From positions 28,783 to 92,782 of the forward strand of contig CANJNC010000007.1 of the NCBI GenBank assembly GCA_947475685.1: a DNA stretch of 64,000 nt, read 5' to 3'. The first letter of the stretch is position 1; every line of letters begins with the position of its first letter. The translations under genes were made by a program, and so were the position numbers. A model generated the notes under the pieces. The model searched no databases and had not been told where the DNA came from. It saw only the letters and a list, made by a program, of their open reading frames with translations. This DNA is from Comamonadaceae bacterium (GTDB lineage: Bacteria; Pseudomonadota; Gammaproteobacteria; Burkholderiales; Burkholderiaceae_C). Shown one piece after another: positions 1-8,970 of this stretch.

Positions 1-1
1 C

Positions 2-793
2 CATCTTTTGGCAGTTGCAGCAAAGAACCCCAACGTTCGTTTTGCGCACTGCGGTGGTTTGTGGAGCAAAGACAAGCACCCTTTGAACACGGGTAGTTAT
101 TTTGGCTATATCGATGAGGGTCAATATTTGAATGGTGTCATTGCAGGACACATGTCTAAGAGCAAGAAGCTTGGATTTATAGCGGCCAAACCCATTCCAC
201 AAGTGCTGGCCAACATCAATGCGTTCACTTTGGGAGCCAGATCGGTCAATCCAGCGATCACGACAACGGTGATTTTTACTGGTGACTGGTCTTTGCCTGT
301 GAAAGAGGCTGAGGCCACAAATAGCTTGGCCGATCAAGGCGTGGATGTGTTCACCATGCATGTAGACTCACCCAAAGTGATTGTTGAGACAGCTGCCAAG
401 AAAGGCAAGTTTGTTTGTGGCTACCACGCCAATCAATCTAAATTGGCCCCTCAAGCTTATCTGACAGGTGCAGAGTGGAATTGGATTACCGCGGTCAATA
501 CCATGGTCGATGCGGCCAAAACTGGTAAGCCTCATCCTAATTTCATCCGTGGAGGCCTCAAGGACGGTTTCATTAAAACTTCTCCCTACGGCTCCATGGT
601 GCCAGAGGCAGCTAGGAAAGCCGCTGATGCCGTCAAAGCGAAAATGCTAAAAGGTGAGTTCTCCATTTTTGCGGGCGAACTTAAAGACAACACGGGCAAG
701 GTTGTCATTCCAAAGGGGGCTGCGTTTAAGCAAACGGCCATCGAATTGGAATCCATGAACTACCTTGTTGAAGGTGTGATTGGCAAGATATAA
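2..793 (+). CDS. BMP-family ABC transporter substrate-binding protein (5' partial)
   Basis: This is the C-terminal part of a periplasmic binding protein of the basic membrane protein (BMP/Med) family, which feeds nucleoside-type ABC importers. The frame is open to the left edge, so the real start and signal peptide lie outside the window; the TTG at 8 is only the first start-like codon. The order that follows (two permeases, and an ATPase further down) is a complete BMP-type importer. The enzymes inside the same operon act on biuret-like compounds, so I infer a urea-derivative ligand rather than a nucleoside. The ligand cannot be read from the sequence. Confidence 0.85.
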   Translation, partial: HLLAVAAKNPNVRFAHCGGLWSKDKHPLNTGSYFGYIDEGQYLNGVIAGHMSKSKKLGFIAAKPIPQVLANINAFTLGARSVNPAITTTVIFTGDWSLPVKEAEATNSLADQGVDVFTMHVDSPKVIVETAAKKGKFVCGYHANQSKLAPQAYLTGAEWNWITAVNTMVDAAKTGKPHPNFIRGGLKDGFIKTSPYGSMVPEAARKAADAVKAKMLKGEFSIFAGELKDNTGKVVIPKGAAFKQTAIELESMNYLVEGVIGKI

Positions 794-801
794 GCGTTGA
801 C

Positions 802-1896
802 GTGCAAAGAACCAATATGAGCAATAAGACGATCAACCATCTAGAGGGCTTTTTTCTGCCCTTTGTTGCTCTTATTGGTTCACTCTTTATTTTTGGCCTC
901 ATTGTTTTCTTATCGGGCAAAAGTCCTGTTGAAGCCTGGAAGTTATTGTTCCTAGGCGCATTTGGAGATTCGTTTTCGATTCAAAACACGCTTCAAAGGG
1001 CAGCTCCTTTGATGCTCACTGCACTTTGTGTAGCCATTCCAGCCAATGCGGGCTTGACCGTCATTGGGGGTGAGGGTTCCGTGTTGGTCGGTGCCTTGGC
1101 GTGCTCAAGCGTTCCCTATTTTTGGAGTGTTCCATTGAACACGCAAGGCACCTGTATTTTGATGCTGGCCTCCTGCATAGCCGGTGCGTGCTGGATGTCC
1201 TTGGTGGGTGTCATGAGGCAGTACCGAGGCGTCAATGAGACCATCAGCAGTTTGTTGCTGGCTTATCTGGCCGTGAATTTATTCAAACATTTGGTTGAAG
1301 GGCCCATGCGAGATCCTGGCAGCTTGAACAAGCCGTCTACCTTTGCCTTGAGTCCAGAATTGCTCATCGGTGGGATTGCTGGATACGATGTCCATTGGGG
1401 TTTGGTTTGGGGTCTTGTTTTTTGTGTCATCGCATCTCTTTGGTTGAAGTTCACTTCCCATGGTTTTGCTACAAAGGTCGTGGGTGGCAACCCTAGAGCG
1501 GCGAGCTTTGTGGGTCTCCCCACCAATGCTTTGATCATCACCGCATGTGCACTTGGTGGTGCTGCAGCGGGTTTGGCCGGTGGTTTTGAAATCGCTGCCA
1601 TACACACCGCTTCAAATGCCTCTGTGATTGCTGGCTTGGGGTATACAGGCATTTTGGTGAGTTTTGCTGCGCGGCACAAGCCCATGCTCATTGTGCCTGT
1701 TGCCATTATCTTAGGAGGGTTTGGATCGGCTGGGAGTTTGCTGCAAAGAAGGCTTGGACTGCCAGATGCTTCAATTCAAGTGTTAATGGGTTTTGCGTTT
1801 GTGCTTATCTTGGCGGCTGAATCGGCAAGAGGGCGCGTTCAGTGGTCTCGAATTTGGCGCTCAAAGCTTGATCACCATGGGGCTGGGGTGAAATAG
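802..1896 (+). CDS. ABC transporter permease, BMP/branched-chain type, first subunit
   Basis: A 364-residue inner-membrane permease of the family that pairs with BMP binding proteins (compare YufP/NupP). It has many hydrophobic segments and a cytoplasmic-loop region around 'GGNPRAASFVGLP', close to the usual GxNxxAAxxxGI coupling motif. The gene begins 8 bases after the binding-protein stop. Its TAG overlaps the GTG start of the second permease by one base, so the two are translationally coupled. Together they form the channel through which the substrate enters the cytoplasm. Confidence 0.88.
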   Translation: MQRTNMSNKTINHLEGFFLPFVALIGSLFIFGLIVFLSGKSPVEAWKLLFLGAFGDSFSIQNTLQRAAPLMLTALCVAIPANAGLTVIGGEGSVLVGALACSSVPYFWSVPLNTQGTCILMLASCIAGACWMSLVGVMRQYRGVNETISSLLLAYLAVNLFKHLVEGPMRDPGSLNKPSTFALSPELLIGGIAGYDVHWGLVWGLVFCVIASLWLKFTSHGFATKVVGGNPRAASFVGLPTNALIITACALGGAAAGLAGGFEIAAIHTASNASVIAGLGYTGILVSFAARHKPMLIVPVAIILGGFGSAGSLLQRRLGLPDASIQVLMGFAFVLILAAESARGRVQWSRIWRSKLDHHGAGVK

Positions 1897-2816
1897 TGGA
1901 CGCTCAAACCATGCAGTTTTTAGTCCTTGCCGTCTTGGGAGGCGCCGTTCGTGTTGGAACGCCATTTTTATTCGTAAGCTTGGGTGAATGCATCACTGAA
2001 AAATCCGGTCGAATCAATTTGGGATTGGAAGGTGTTTTGGTTTTATCAGCGATGGCTTCATTTTTGATTGCAAATCTCTTTAACTCCCCTTGGCTTGGAG
2101 TTTTAGGCGGCGCATGTGTGGGTGGGCTTTTTGCTGCTATTCATGGCGCCATCTGTTCAATTCGCAGAGTCAATGACATTGCCATGGGAATTGCTTGCAT
2201 GATGCTTGGCATAGGGATTGCCTTTTATGTAGGCAAGCCTCTCATCCAACTCAACGCCATTTCTTTGACTTCGTTGAATTTAGGTTCTTGGAGTTCGTCC
2301 GAGCAGGTCAGATCGGCGTTGGAGATCAATGTGCTGTTTCCAATTGGGATCTTGATCACTTTGCTGATGTCTTGGGGTTTCAAGCATACGAAATGGGGCA
2401 TGATCATTCGAATGGTTGGCGATTCTTCCGATGCGGCCAAAGCTCAAGGCGTCTCAGTCACTCGGGTCAGGTTTTTATCGACAATGCTTGGAGGCGCAAT
2501 TGCAGGCATTGGGGGTGCATCCCTCTCACTCTGTTATCCAGGCGGGTGGAATGAGGGCTTATCAAGTGGTCAAGGACTGATAGCTGTCGCCCTCGTCATC
2601 TTTGCAAAGTGGAAGCCTTTAAATTGTTTGATGGCCGCCATGGTTTTTGGTGGAGCGGGCTCCCTAGGCCCGGCCCTACAGTCTGCTGGCATTAATGGCT
2701 ACTATTATTTATTCAATGCAGTGCCGTATTTCCTAACGTTGATCATTTTGGTGATCACGTGTGCGCCCCAAAGGGCTTTGAGGGGAGCGCCTTCAGAGTT
2801 AGGAAAAATACAGTGA
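1896..2816 (+). CDS. ABC transporter permease, BMP/branched-chain type, second subunit
   Basis: A 306-residue hydrophobic permease paralogous to its upstream neighbour (compare YufQ/NupQ). The N-terminal stretch 'GECITEKSGRINLGLEGV' is the typical opening of this subunit. The loop 'GDSSDAAKAQGVSV' corresponds to the coupling region that contacts the ATPase. The start is GTG and overlaps the preceding stop codon. Formamidase follows after about 30 bases on the same strand, so transport and hydrolysis genes share one transcription unit. Confidence 0.88.
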   Translation: MDAQTMQFLVLAVLGGAVRVGTPFLFVSLGECITEKSGRINLGLEGVLVLSAMASFLIANLFNSPWLGVLGGACVGGLFAAIHGAICSIRRVNDIAMGIACMMLGIGIAFYVGKPLIQLNAISLTSLNLGSWSSSEQVRSALEINVLFPIGILITLLMSWGFKHTKWGMIIRMVGDSSDAAKAQGVSVTRVRFLSTMLGGAIAGIGGASLSLCYPGGWNEGLSSGQGLIAVALVIFAKWKPLNCLMAAMVFGGAGSLGPALQSAGINGYYYLFNAVPYFLTLIILVITCAPQRALRGAPSELGKIQ

Positions 2817-2845
2817 ATGGTTTAACTTGAGCAAAGAGGTGTCTT

Positions 2846-3859
2846 ATGAATGGTTTAAGTGGATTAAATAAATCACCCGCGGGTGTGGTGGTTGGACTGG
2901 TTCAACTGCAGTTGCCGGTGGTTGAGACTGTTGAGCATCTTGCTGGTCAAACCGTGAAAATTACCTCTATGGTTGAAAAAGCCCGTAAAAGCTACCCGAA
3001 CATGGATTTGGTCGTTTTTCCTGAATACGCTTTGCATGGATTGTCAATGAGTACAGCGGATCACCTCATGGTGAGTTTGGATGGTCCTCAGGTGAATGCC
3101 TTTAAACAAGCTTGTATTGATCACCGCATTTGGGGCTGCTTTTCTATCATGGAGAAAAACCCCAAAGGCAACCCTTACAACACGGGCTTGATCATCGATG
3201 ACAAAGGGCAACTTCAACTCTATTACCGAAAGTTTCATCCCTGGATTCCTGTAGAAGCTTGGGAGCCAGGAAATATGGGTATTCCGGTGATTACAGGACC
3301 CAAGGGTCTAAAAATAGGTTTGATCATTTGTCATGATGGCATGTTCCCCGAGATGGCCAGAGAGTGTGCCTATCAAGGTGCAGAGCTCATGATCAGGACG
3401 GCAGGCTATACAGCACCAATTCGCCATTCATGGACAATCACCAACCAAGCAAACGCCTTTCAAAATTTGATGGCAACAGCCAGCGTGTGCTTATGTGGAA
3501 GTGATGGGACTTTTGACTCTATGGGAGAGGCGATGTTTTGCGACCATGAGGGTCAGATCGTGAGTATGGGAGGAGGCCGTGTCGATGAAATCATATGCTC
3601 TGAAATTCGCGCAGATCTGATCCGTGAGGCACGAGAGCATTGGAGTGTGGAAAACAACATCTACCAACTTTATCACCGTGGGTATGTGGCCGTCAAAGGG
3701 GGTGCTCAAGATTGTCCTTACACCTTTATGCAAGATATGGTGAGGGGGCAATACGTTTTACCCTGGGATAAAAATATCATACACAAGGACGGTTCATCTT
3801 GTGGTTTTGAAGCACCGACGCGAGCTTTTGTGGGAAATGAAAAAAATCTATTGAATTAA
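2846..3859 (+). CDS. amiF: Formamidase (nitrilase superfamily)
   Basis: Formamidase hydrolyses formamide to formate and ammonia in the cytoplasm. The 337-residue protein keeps the nitrilase-superfamily triad: Glu60 in 'VVFPEY', Lys129 in 'YYRKFHPW' and Cys162 in 'ICHDGMFPEMARE'. From memory the whole protein follows AmiF-type formamidases closely, including the 'MNGL.GLNKSP.GVV' start and 'NNIYQLYHRGYVAVKGGA' near the C terminus. The related aliphatic amidase AmiE is less likely. The start ATG is preceded by 'aaagaggtg', a good ribosome site. Its place between importer and biuret-hydrolase genes suggests the operon collects ammonia from several small amides. Confidence 0.88.
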   Translation: MNGLSGLNKSPAGVVVGLVQLQLPVVETVEHLAGQTVKITSMVEKARKSYPNMDLVVFPEYALHGLSMSTADHLMVSLDGPQVNAFKQACIDHRIWGCFSIMEKNPKGNPYNTGLIIDDKGQLQLYYRKFHPWIPVEAWEPGNMGIPVITGPKGLKIGLIICHDGMFPEMARECAYQGAELMIRTAGYTAPIRHSWTITNQANAFQNLMATASVCLCGSDGTFDSMGEAMFCDHEGQIVSMGGGRVDEIICSEIRADLIREAREHWSVENNIYQLYHRGYVAVKGGAQDCPYTFMQDMVRGQYVLPWDKNIIHKDGSSCGFEAPTRAFVGNEKNLLN

Positions 3860-3874
3860 AAACAGAGAGCGACC

Positions 3875-4561
3875 ATGACCTACCACGTTAAATCAGATCC
3901 CTATGCTTGGCCCTTTGATGGTCACTTGACGCCCGCCAACACAGCGTTGGTGATCATTGATATGCAAATTGATTTTTGTGGGGTGGGGGGCTATGTGGAC
4001 AAGATGGGCTATGACCTGAGCCTTACCCGTGCGCCGATCGAACCCATCAAAAAAGTGCTCGCACTTGCCCGTCAAAAAGGGCTGCATGTCATCCATACCC
4101 GTGAGGGACATCGTGCGGATTTAAGTGACTTACCGGCCAATAAGCGGTGGCGCTCGCAACAAATTGGCGCTGGCATTGGGGACATGGGGCCGTGTGGTCG
4201 AATCTTGGTCAGGGGCGAGCCTGGATGGGAAATTATTTCCGAGTTGGCCCCTCTCGCTCATGAAGTCATCATTGACAAACCAGGAAAAGGGTCTTTTTAC
4301 GCAACAGATCTTGAATTGATCTTGCATACTAAAAAGATTCGAAATTTGATTTTGACAGGCATCACCACAGATGTTTGTGTTCACACCACCATGAGAGATG
4401 CCAACGATCGTGGGTTTGAGTGTTTGATGTTGAGCGATTGCACGGGCGCAACAGACTACAACAATTACTTGTCAGCCATCAGCATGATTAAAATGCAAGG
4501 TGGGGTATTTGGAGCGGTAGCCTCATCTGAGCAACTGATTCAATGCATCGAGAAGTTTTAA
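3875..4561 (+). CDS. biuH: Biuret amidohydrolase (isochorismatase-like cysteine hydrolase)
   Basis: Predicted to hydrolyse biuret to allophanate and ammonia. The triad residues are visible at Asp29 ('VIIDMQIDF'), Lys135 ('[10 protein letters not shown]') and Cys168 ('[19 protein letters not shown]'). Each sits a constant seven residues before the Asp36/Lys142/Cys175 I recall for Rhizobium BiuH. The stretch '[23 protein letters not shown]' also resembles the BiuH active-site lid with its Gln. Allophanate hydrolase, the next enzyme of the pathway, lies in the same operon, which strongly supports this substrate. An RutB-type ureidoacrylate hydrolase is the main alternative but would need rut neighbours, which are absent. 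Confidence 0.85.
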   Translation: MTYHVKSDPYAWPFDGHLTPANTALVIIDMQIDFCGVGGYVDKMGYDLSLTRAPIEPIKKVLALARQKGLHVIHTREGHRADLSDLPANKRWRSQQIGAGIGDMGPCGRILVRGEPGWEIISELAPLAHEVIIDKPGKGSFYATDLELILHTKKIRNLILTGITTDVCVHTTMRDANDRGFECLMLSDCTGATDYNNYLSAISMIKMQGGVFGAVASSEQLIQCIEKF

Positions 4562-4563
4562 AA

Positions 4564-6111
4564 ATGAAGTCTGCCGTTTCCATTGAAAGTTACAAACTGT
4601 CCAAAAGATTTGGTGATTTCATCGCGCTTGATGATGTTTCGATCAAGGTCAGAGCGGGAACAGTTCATGCGCTGCTTGGAGAAAACGGGGCGGGTAAAAG
4701 CACTTTTGTCAAATGTTTAGTCGGATACTACAAGAGTGATGAAGGTGCTGTCTTGTTGGATGAGAGGGAGGTGAAGATTGATTCTCCAACGGATGCACGC
4801 AATCTGGGTATTGGGATGGTTTACCAGCATTTCACGGTTGTTCCAGGGATGTCAGTGGCTGAGAATTTACTCTTGTCTCTTGGAGACATTCCCAATGTGA
4901 TCCATTGGGCGAAGGTAAGGGATCGATTGAATCAATTTATGCAAGACGCACCCTTCAAATTGGATTTAGACGCAACACCCTTGGATTTGTCTGCAGGCGA
5001 GAAACAGAAACTTGAAATTCTTAAACAAATTTTATTGCACCCTAGGCTCTTGATTTTAGATGAGCCTACTTCAGTTTTAACCCCCGATGAAGCCGATGAA
5101 GTTTTGTTTGCCTTGCGTTCTCGTGCGCATCGCAAAGAGTGTTCGATCATCATGATTACACATAAATTTAGGGAGGTGATGGCTTACTGTGACGATGTGT
5201 CTGTATTAAGGCGGGGTCGTTTGATTTTGAGTAAAGGGGTTTCATCGACCAATTCGGATGAACTCGCTAGCGCCATGATCGGACAAACGCAACATCATTT
5301 CACACCAAGGTCTATCACGTCCAAACAACCCCAAGCCGCTCGCGCAACTTCAGTATTGAATGTTTCACATTTGACCGCATTCGGTGACAGGGGAGAGTTG
5401 GTTCTCAATGACATCAGTTTTGACGTGTCAAGGGGTGAAATTTTAGGGCTGGCAGGTGTCTCTGGCAATGGTCAAAAGGAGCTGATGGAAGCTTTGACGG
5501 GTCAAAGAGGAATTTTGTCTGGCGAGATTTCAATCTCAGGCCAAGCGTTTCATGCCACAAGGTCGCAAAATCAGTCTTTGTTGGTCAGAGGTTTGCCAGA
5601 GGAGCCCTTGATCAATGCATGTGTCAGAGCCATGTCGGTTGAGGAAAATTTAGCACTCAGAGAGTTTGATGAAGATGGATTTTCGACTTTGGGATTCATC
5701 AACTGGTCAAAGCTAAGGGAAAAAGCTCAAACAGCAATTGCTGAATTTTCCATCAAAACATCGGGTGCAGATGCCTCGATTGGTGAATTGTCTGGTGGCA
5801 ATATTCAACGCGTTGTATTGGCAAGAGAGTTGTCAAAACCCGCAAATATTTTGCTGGTTTGCAACGCAACTTTTGGACTGGATTTTGCAGCAACTCAAGA
5901 GATCCGAAATCGCTTGATTGCAGCAAGAAACAGTGGAACGTCTATACTACTCATCAGTGAAGACTTGGATGAAATATTGGAGCTGTCTGATCGCATTGCC
6001 GTTGTAAGTTCAGGCAAAATTGTTTATAGCGTTGAATCAAGCTTGGCCGATCGCAAAACATTGGGCTCATACATGGCTGGTGAACGTCAAGTCTTAGAGA
6101 GCATTCATTGA
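4564..6111 (+). CDS. ABC transporter ATPase with two nucleotide-binding domains (BMP/sugar type)
   Basis: This ATPase energises the permease pair upstream. It has two tandem ABC domains. The first has Walker A 'GENGAGKST' and signature '[16 protein letters not shown]'. The second has the degenerate Walker A usual in this class ('GVSGNGQKE') and signature '[14 protein letters not shown]'. The ORF track starts at 4543 inside the previous gene; I prefer ATG 4564, which has 'gagaag' eight bases upstream and begins two bases after the biuH stop. Splitting the transporter genes around hydrolase genes suggests the whole cluster is one co-expressed uptake-and-degradation unit. Confidence 0.87.
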   Translation: MKSAVSIESYKLSKRFGDFIALDDVSIKVRAGTVHALLGENGAGKSTFVKCLVGYYKSDEGAVLLDEREVKIDSPTDARNLGIGMVYQHFTVVPGMSVAENLLLSLGDIPNVIHWAKVRDRLNQFMQDAPFKLDLDATPLDLSAGEKQKLEILKQILLHPRLLILDEPTSVLTPDEADEVLFALRSRAHRKECSIIMITHKFREVMAYCDDVSVLRRGRLILSKGVSSTNSDELASAMIGQTQHHFTPRSITSKQPQAARATSVLNVSHLTAFGDRGELVLNDISFDVSRGEILGLAGVSGNGQKELMEALTGQRGILSGEISISGQAFHATRSQNQSLLVRGLPEEPLINACVRAMSVEENLALREFDEDGFSTLGFINWSKLREKAQTAIAEFSIKTSGADASIGELSGGNIQRVVLARELSKPANILLVCNATFGLDFAATQEIRNRLIAARNSGTSILLISEDLDEILELSDRIAVVSSGKIVYSVESSLADRKTLGSYMAGERQVLESIH

Positions 6112-6782
6112 AAACGCACACCCTCCTTGAAGCAGCCAAACCCTTTGGTTTCCCTTTGTCAATTCATTCTGCTGCATTGATCATTATTGACATGCAAAGA
6201 GACTTTGTAGAGCCCGGCGGATTTGGAGAGAGTCTTGGAAATCGAGTCCAGCCGCTGCAAGACATCATCCCAACGGTTCAAAAGGTACTGACCTGCTGGC
6301 GAGACAGAGAAGGTTTGGTGATTCATACACGCGAGTCGCATTTGCCTGATCTCACCGATTGCCCTGTTTCTAAGCGCGATCGCGGAAATCCTAGCTTGCG
6401 AATTGGAGACAAAGGGCCCATGGGAAGAATTTTGGTGCGAGGTGAACCCGGTAACGCGATCATCGAAGAACTTTCACCCTTGGACAATGAGCTTGTGATT
6501 GATAAACCTGGTAAAGGAGCTTTCTATGGAACTGACCTTCATCGGCTTTTACAGAGTCTTGGTATTGACCAATTGATATTCATGGGGGTCACCACAGAGG
6601 TTTGTGTGCAGACCTCAATGAGAGAAGCAAATGACAGAGGATATGAGTGTTTGTTGTTAGAAGATGCGACTGCCAGTTATTTTCCCCATTTTAAACAATC
6701 TACTCTAGAGATGATCACTGCACAAGGTGCAATCGTTGGCTGGACAAGCACGTCTGAAGAGTTTTTAAAAGCGATTGAATAA
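6108..6782 (+). CDS. Second isochorismatase-like cysteine hydrolase, biuret/triuret-hydrolase type
   Basis: A paralogue of the biuret hydrolase encoded 1.5 kb upstream. It keeps Asp28 ('IIIDMQRDF'), Lys133 ('[10 protein letters not shown]') and Cys166 ('[19 protein letters not shown]'), so it should be active. It differs from BiuH in the lid: '[26 protein letters not shown]' replaces '[24 protein letters not shown]'. That type of lid fits a neighbouring substrate such as triuret, whose hydrolase TrtA belongs to the same family, but this is inference. The start appears to be TTG, overlapping the ATPase stop codon by four bases. Confidence 0.8.
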   Translation: MKTHTLLEAAKPFGFPLSIHSAALIIIDMQRDFVEPGGFGESLGNRVQPLQDIIPTVQKVLTCWRDREGLVIHTRESHLPDLTDCPVSKRDRGNPSLRIGDKGPMGRILVRGEPGNAIIEELSPLDNELVIDKPGKGAFYGTDLHRLLQSLGIDQLIFMGVTTEVCVQTSMREANDRGYECLLLEDATASYFPHFKQSTLEMITAQGAIVGWTSTSEEFLKAIE

Positions 6783-6783
6783 A

Positions 6784-8580
6784 ATGAATGACAAATTGTT
6801 TACCTTAAGCGATTGGAAAGGGGCGTATGAAAAACGCAATGCCAATCCCAGAGATGTTTTGCAAAGCTTACTCGATAGCATTGACCGAACAGACCCAGCT
6901 TGGATCAGTGTCTGCTCAGATGATTTTTTAAAAATTCAACTTGATAAACTGGAGTCTCTCGATCCATCGAAGCGTCCTCTTTATGGTGTGCCCTTTGCAG
7001 TTAAGGACAATATCGATGCAATTGGTTTCAATACGACAGCGGCTTGCCCAGAGTTTTCTTTCACGCCTCAAAAAAATGCCACGCTTGTCAGTCGATTGCA
7101 AAGCGCTGGTGCGATACTGATTGGTAAAACCAATCTTGATCAATTCGCAACTGGTTTGGTCGGTGTTAGATCCCCTTATGGTCATGTGCCCAATACGTTC
7201 AATGCCGAGTACATCAGCGGGGGGTCAAGTTCTGGATCGGCATCGGTGGTGGCCCGTGGCATTGTCCCCTTTGCGATCGGAACAGATACGGCAGGCTCTG
7301 GTCGCATCCCAGCTGGTTTTAACAATATCGTTGGCCTGAAACCTACCCCTGGTTCAATACCCATGAATGGTGTGCTCCCGGCCTGTAGAACGATCGATGT
7401 ATTCTCCATCTTTGCATTGACCGTTGCCGATGCAGCTGGGATCTTAAGTCTGTTACAGGGCGCAGATGATGAGCCTACGTTCAATACCTTTCAATATATG
7501 CAGGGATGGTTTGGAGTTGGGGATCGAAAAATAAAGGTAGGTATTCCAAAAAATGCTCACTGTGATGAGCGTGTTGGTTATCAAACCTCGTTTGATCAAT
7601 CCATCGAAAAGTTAAATCAATTGAACTTGGAGTTGATTGAAGTTGGGATGGGTCAATTGAATGAAGTTGCGCAACTTTTGTATGACGGCCCCTGGGTCGC
7701 TGAAAGATACGCTGTCATTCAAGGACTTTTGTCAACAAAGCCAAATGTGATTGATCCAACTGTCAAAAAAGTCATTGAAAAAGCCAGCGATTTTGATTCT
7801 AAAGACACATTCAATGCAATGTATCGTTTGGCACAGTTGAGAGTGGCTGCAAATGCAATTTGGAAAGATATAGATGTCTTGATGGTTCCCACTGCACCAA
7901 CGATACCCACTTTGAATGAATTGGTGTTGGAGCCTATTAAAAAGAATTCTGAGCTTGGCGAATATACAAATTTCGTTAATTTGCTAGGGTGGTCGGCTAT
8001 TTCTGTACCAGCAGATATCACTTGCAAAGGTTTGCCTTTTGGCGTGACGTTCATTGCACCCGCAGGATTTGAATACGCGCTGATCAACTTGGGCAATGAA
8101 TGGCAAGCACACGCTCATTTGCCCCTAGGAGCGAACCTCAAAGATTATGCCAAAGACGATGGTCTTCTTTCCTCATTGCCTTTGAAAGAAGATGATATTG
8201 AAATCGCTGTCGTTGGTGCTCATTTAAAAGGGTTTCCTTTGCATTGGCAAATGGAGCAAAGGCAATGTAGATTTGTTGGTTCTACCCAAACATCAAATTC
8301 CTATAAGTTGGTTGCTTTGAATTCAACATTGCCCCCGAAACCCGGTCTAATTCGTGTCAATGAAGGCGGTAGCGCTATTTGGGTTGAAATATATCGAATG
8401 CCTGCTCGTGAAGTGGGTTCTTTTTTTGCGCTAATACAGCACCCCCTAGGTTTAGGCTCCATAGAGCTCGGTGATGGCCAGTGGGTCAAGGGTTTTATAT
8501 GCGAGGCAAGCGCGAGCGATGGTTCAAAAGATATCAGCCACTTTGGAGGATGGAAAAAATACATGGAGTCTGTTTCATGA
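6784..8580 (+). CDS. atzF: Allophanate hydrolase AtzF
   Basis: Converts allophanate to carbon dioxide and ammonia, the last step of biuret use. It is an amidase-signature enzyme with the Lys74-Ser148-Ser172 triad visible in 'PFAVKDNID', 'GGSSSGSA' and 'DTAGSGRIPA'. Residues from about 465 on form the C-terminal allophanate-hydrolase domain ('VVGAHLKGFPLHWQ', 'PPKPGLIRV', 'VKGFICEA', 'DISHFGGWKKY'). At 598 residues it is full length for AtzF. ATG 6784 is preferred over the TTG at 6775, which lies inside the upstream gene. No urea carboxylase is seen, so allophanate probably comes from biuret rather than urea. Confidence 0.92.
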   Translation: MNDKLFTLSDWKGAYEKRNANPRDVLQSLLDSIDRTDPAWISVCSDDFLKIQLDKLESLDPSKRPLYGVPFAVKDNIDAIGFNTTAACPEFSFTPQKNATLVSRLQSAGAILIGKTNLDQFATGLVGVRSPYGHVPNTFNAEYISGGSSSGSASVVARGIVPFAIGTDTAGSGRIPAGFNNIVGLKPTPGSIPMNGVLPACRTIDVFSIFALTVADAAGILSLLQGADDEPTFNTFQYMQGWFGVGDRKIKVGIPKNAHCDERVGYQTSFDQSIEKLNQLNLELIEVGMGQLNEVAQLLYDGPWVAERYAVIQGLLSTKPNVIDPTVKKVIEKASDFDSKDTFNAMYRLAQLRVAANAIWKDIDVLMVPTAPTIPTLNELVLEPIKKNSELGEYTNFVNLLGWSAISVPADITCKGLPFGVTFIAPAGFEYALINLGNEWQAHAHLPLGANLKDYAKDDGLLSSLPLKEDDIEIAVVGAHLKGFPLHWQMEQRQCRFVGSTQTSNSYKLVALNSTLPPKPGLIRVNEGGSAIWVEIYRMPAREVGSFFALIQHPLGLGSIELGDGQWVKGFICEASASDGSKDISHFGGWKKYMESVS

Positions 8581-8969
8581 ACGAGATCCAAATTAATCTC
8601 AAACACGTCATTGATGACATCACGGCTGTTTTCCATGATTATGAAAAAGCTTTGATGACCAATGATGTGGTCGCTTTGCGATTTTATTTTTGGGACGATC
8701 CTGGTGTGACGCGCTATGGGATTGCTGATAAGCAATGGGGGATGGCTGAATTAGATGCCTACAGACAATCGGTTCCCATACCGGACTTCACGCGAGAGCT
8801 GTCTCATTTAAGAGTAACCAGTGTTGGGGAGTCAATGGCCACTGTTCAAGTTGAATTTGTTCGATCAGACAGTGATTTAAGGGGATTTCAAACACAAACG
8901 TGGGTTCGATTCGGCATTGGCTGGAAAATCATCTCCGCTCATGTCAGTATGATTTCATGGAGACAGTAA
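8577..8969 (+). CDS. AtzH/HpxZ-like small protein, NTF2/SnoaL fold (DUF3225)
   Basis: A 130-residue protein of the family found beside amidases in cyanurate (AtzH) and oxalurate (HpxZ) degradation clusters. Recognisable pieces are 'YEKALMTNDV.ALRFYFWDDP.VTRYGIADKQWG' and the ending 'TQTWVRFG.GWKIISAHVSMI'. The ORF-track start at 8481 lies inside atzF. ATG 8577 overlaps the atzF stop as ATGA, indicating coupling. The family's usual partner amidase (AtzE/HpxY) and its small subunit are missing here, so the protein probably works with AtzF or a hydrolase of this operon. The exact activity is uncertain. Confidence 0.8.
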   Translation: MNEIQINLKHVIDDITAVFHDYEKALMTNDVVALRFYFWDDPGVTRYGIADKQWGMAELDAYRQSVPIPDFTRELSHLRVTSVGESMATVQVEFVRSDSDLRGFQTQTWVRFGIGWKIISAHVSMISWRQ

Positions 8970-8970
8970 T

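Noticed and set aside
4543-4563. ORF-track start of the ABC ATPase at 4543
   Set aside because: This start lies inside biuH; ATG 4564 has a ribosome site with correct spacing.
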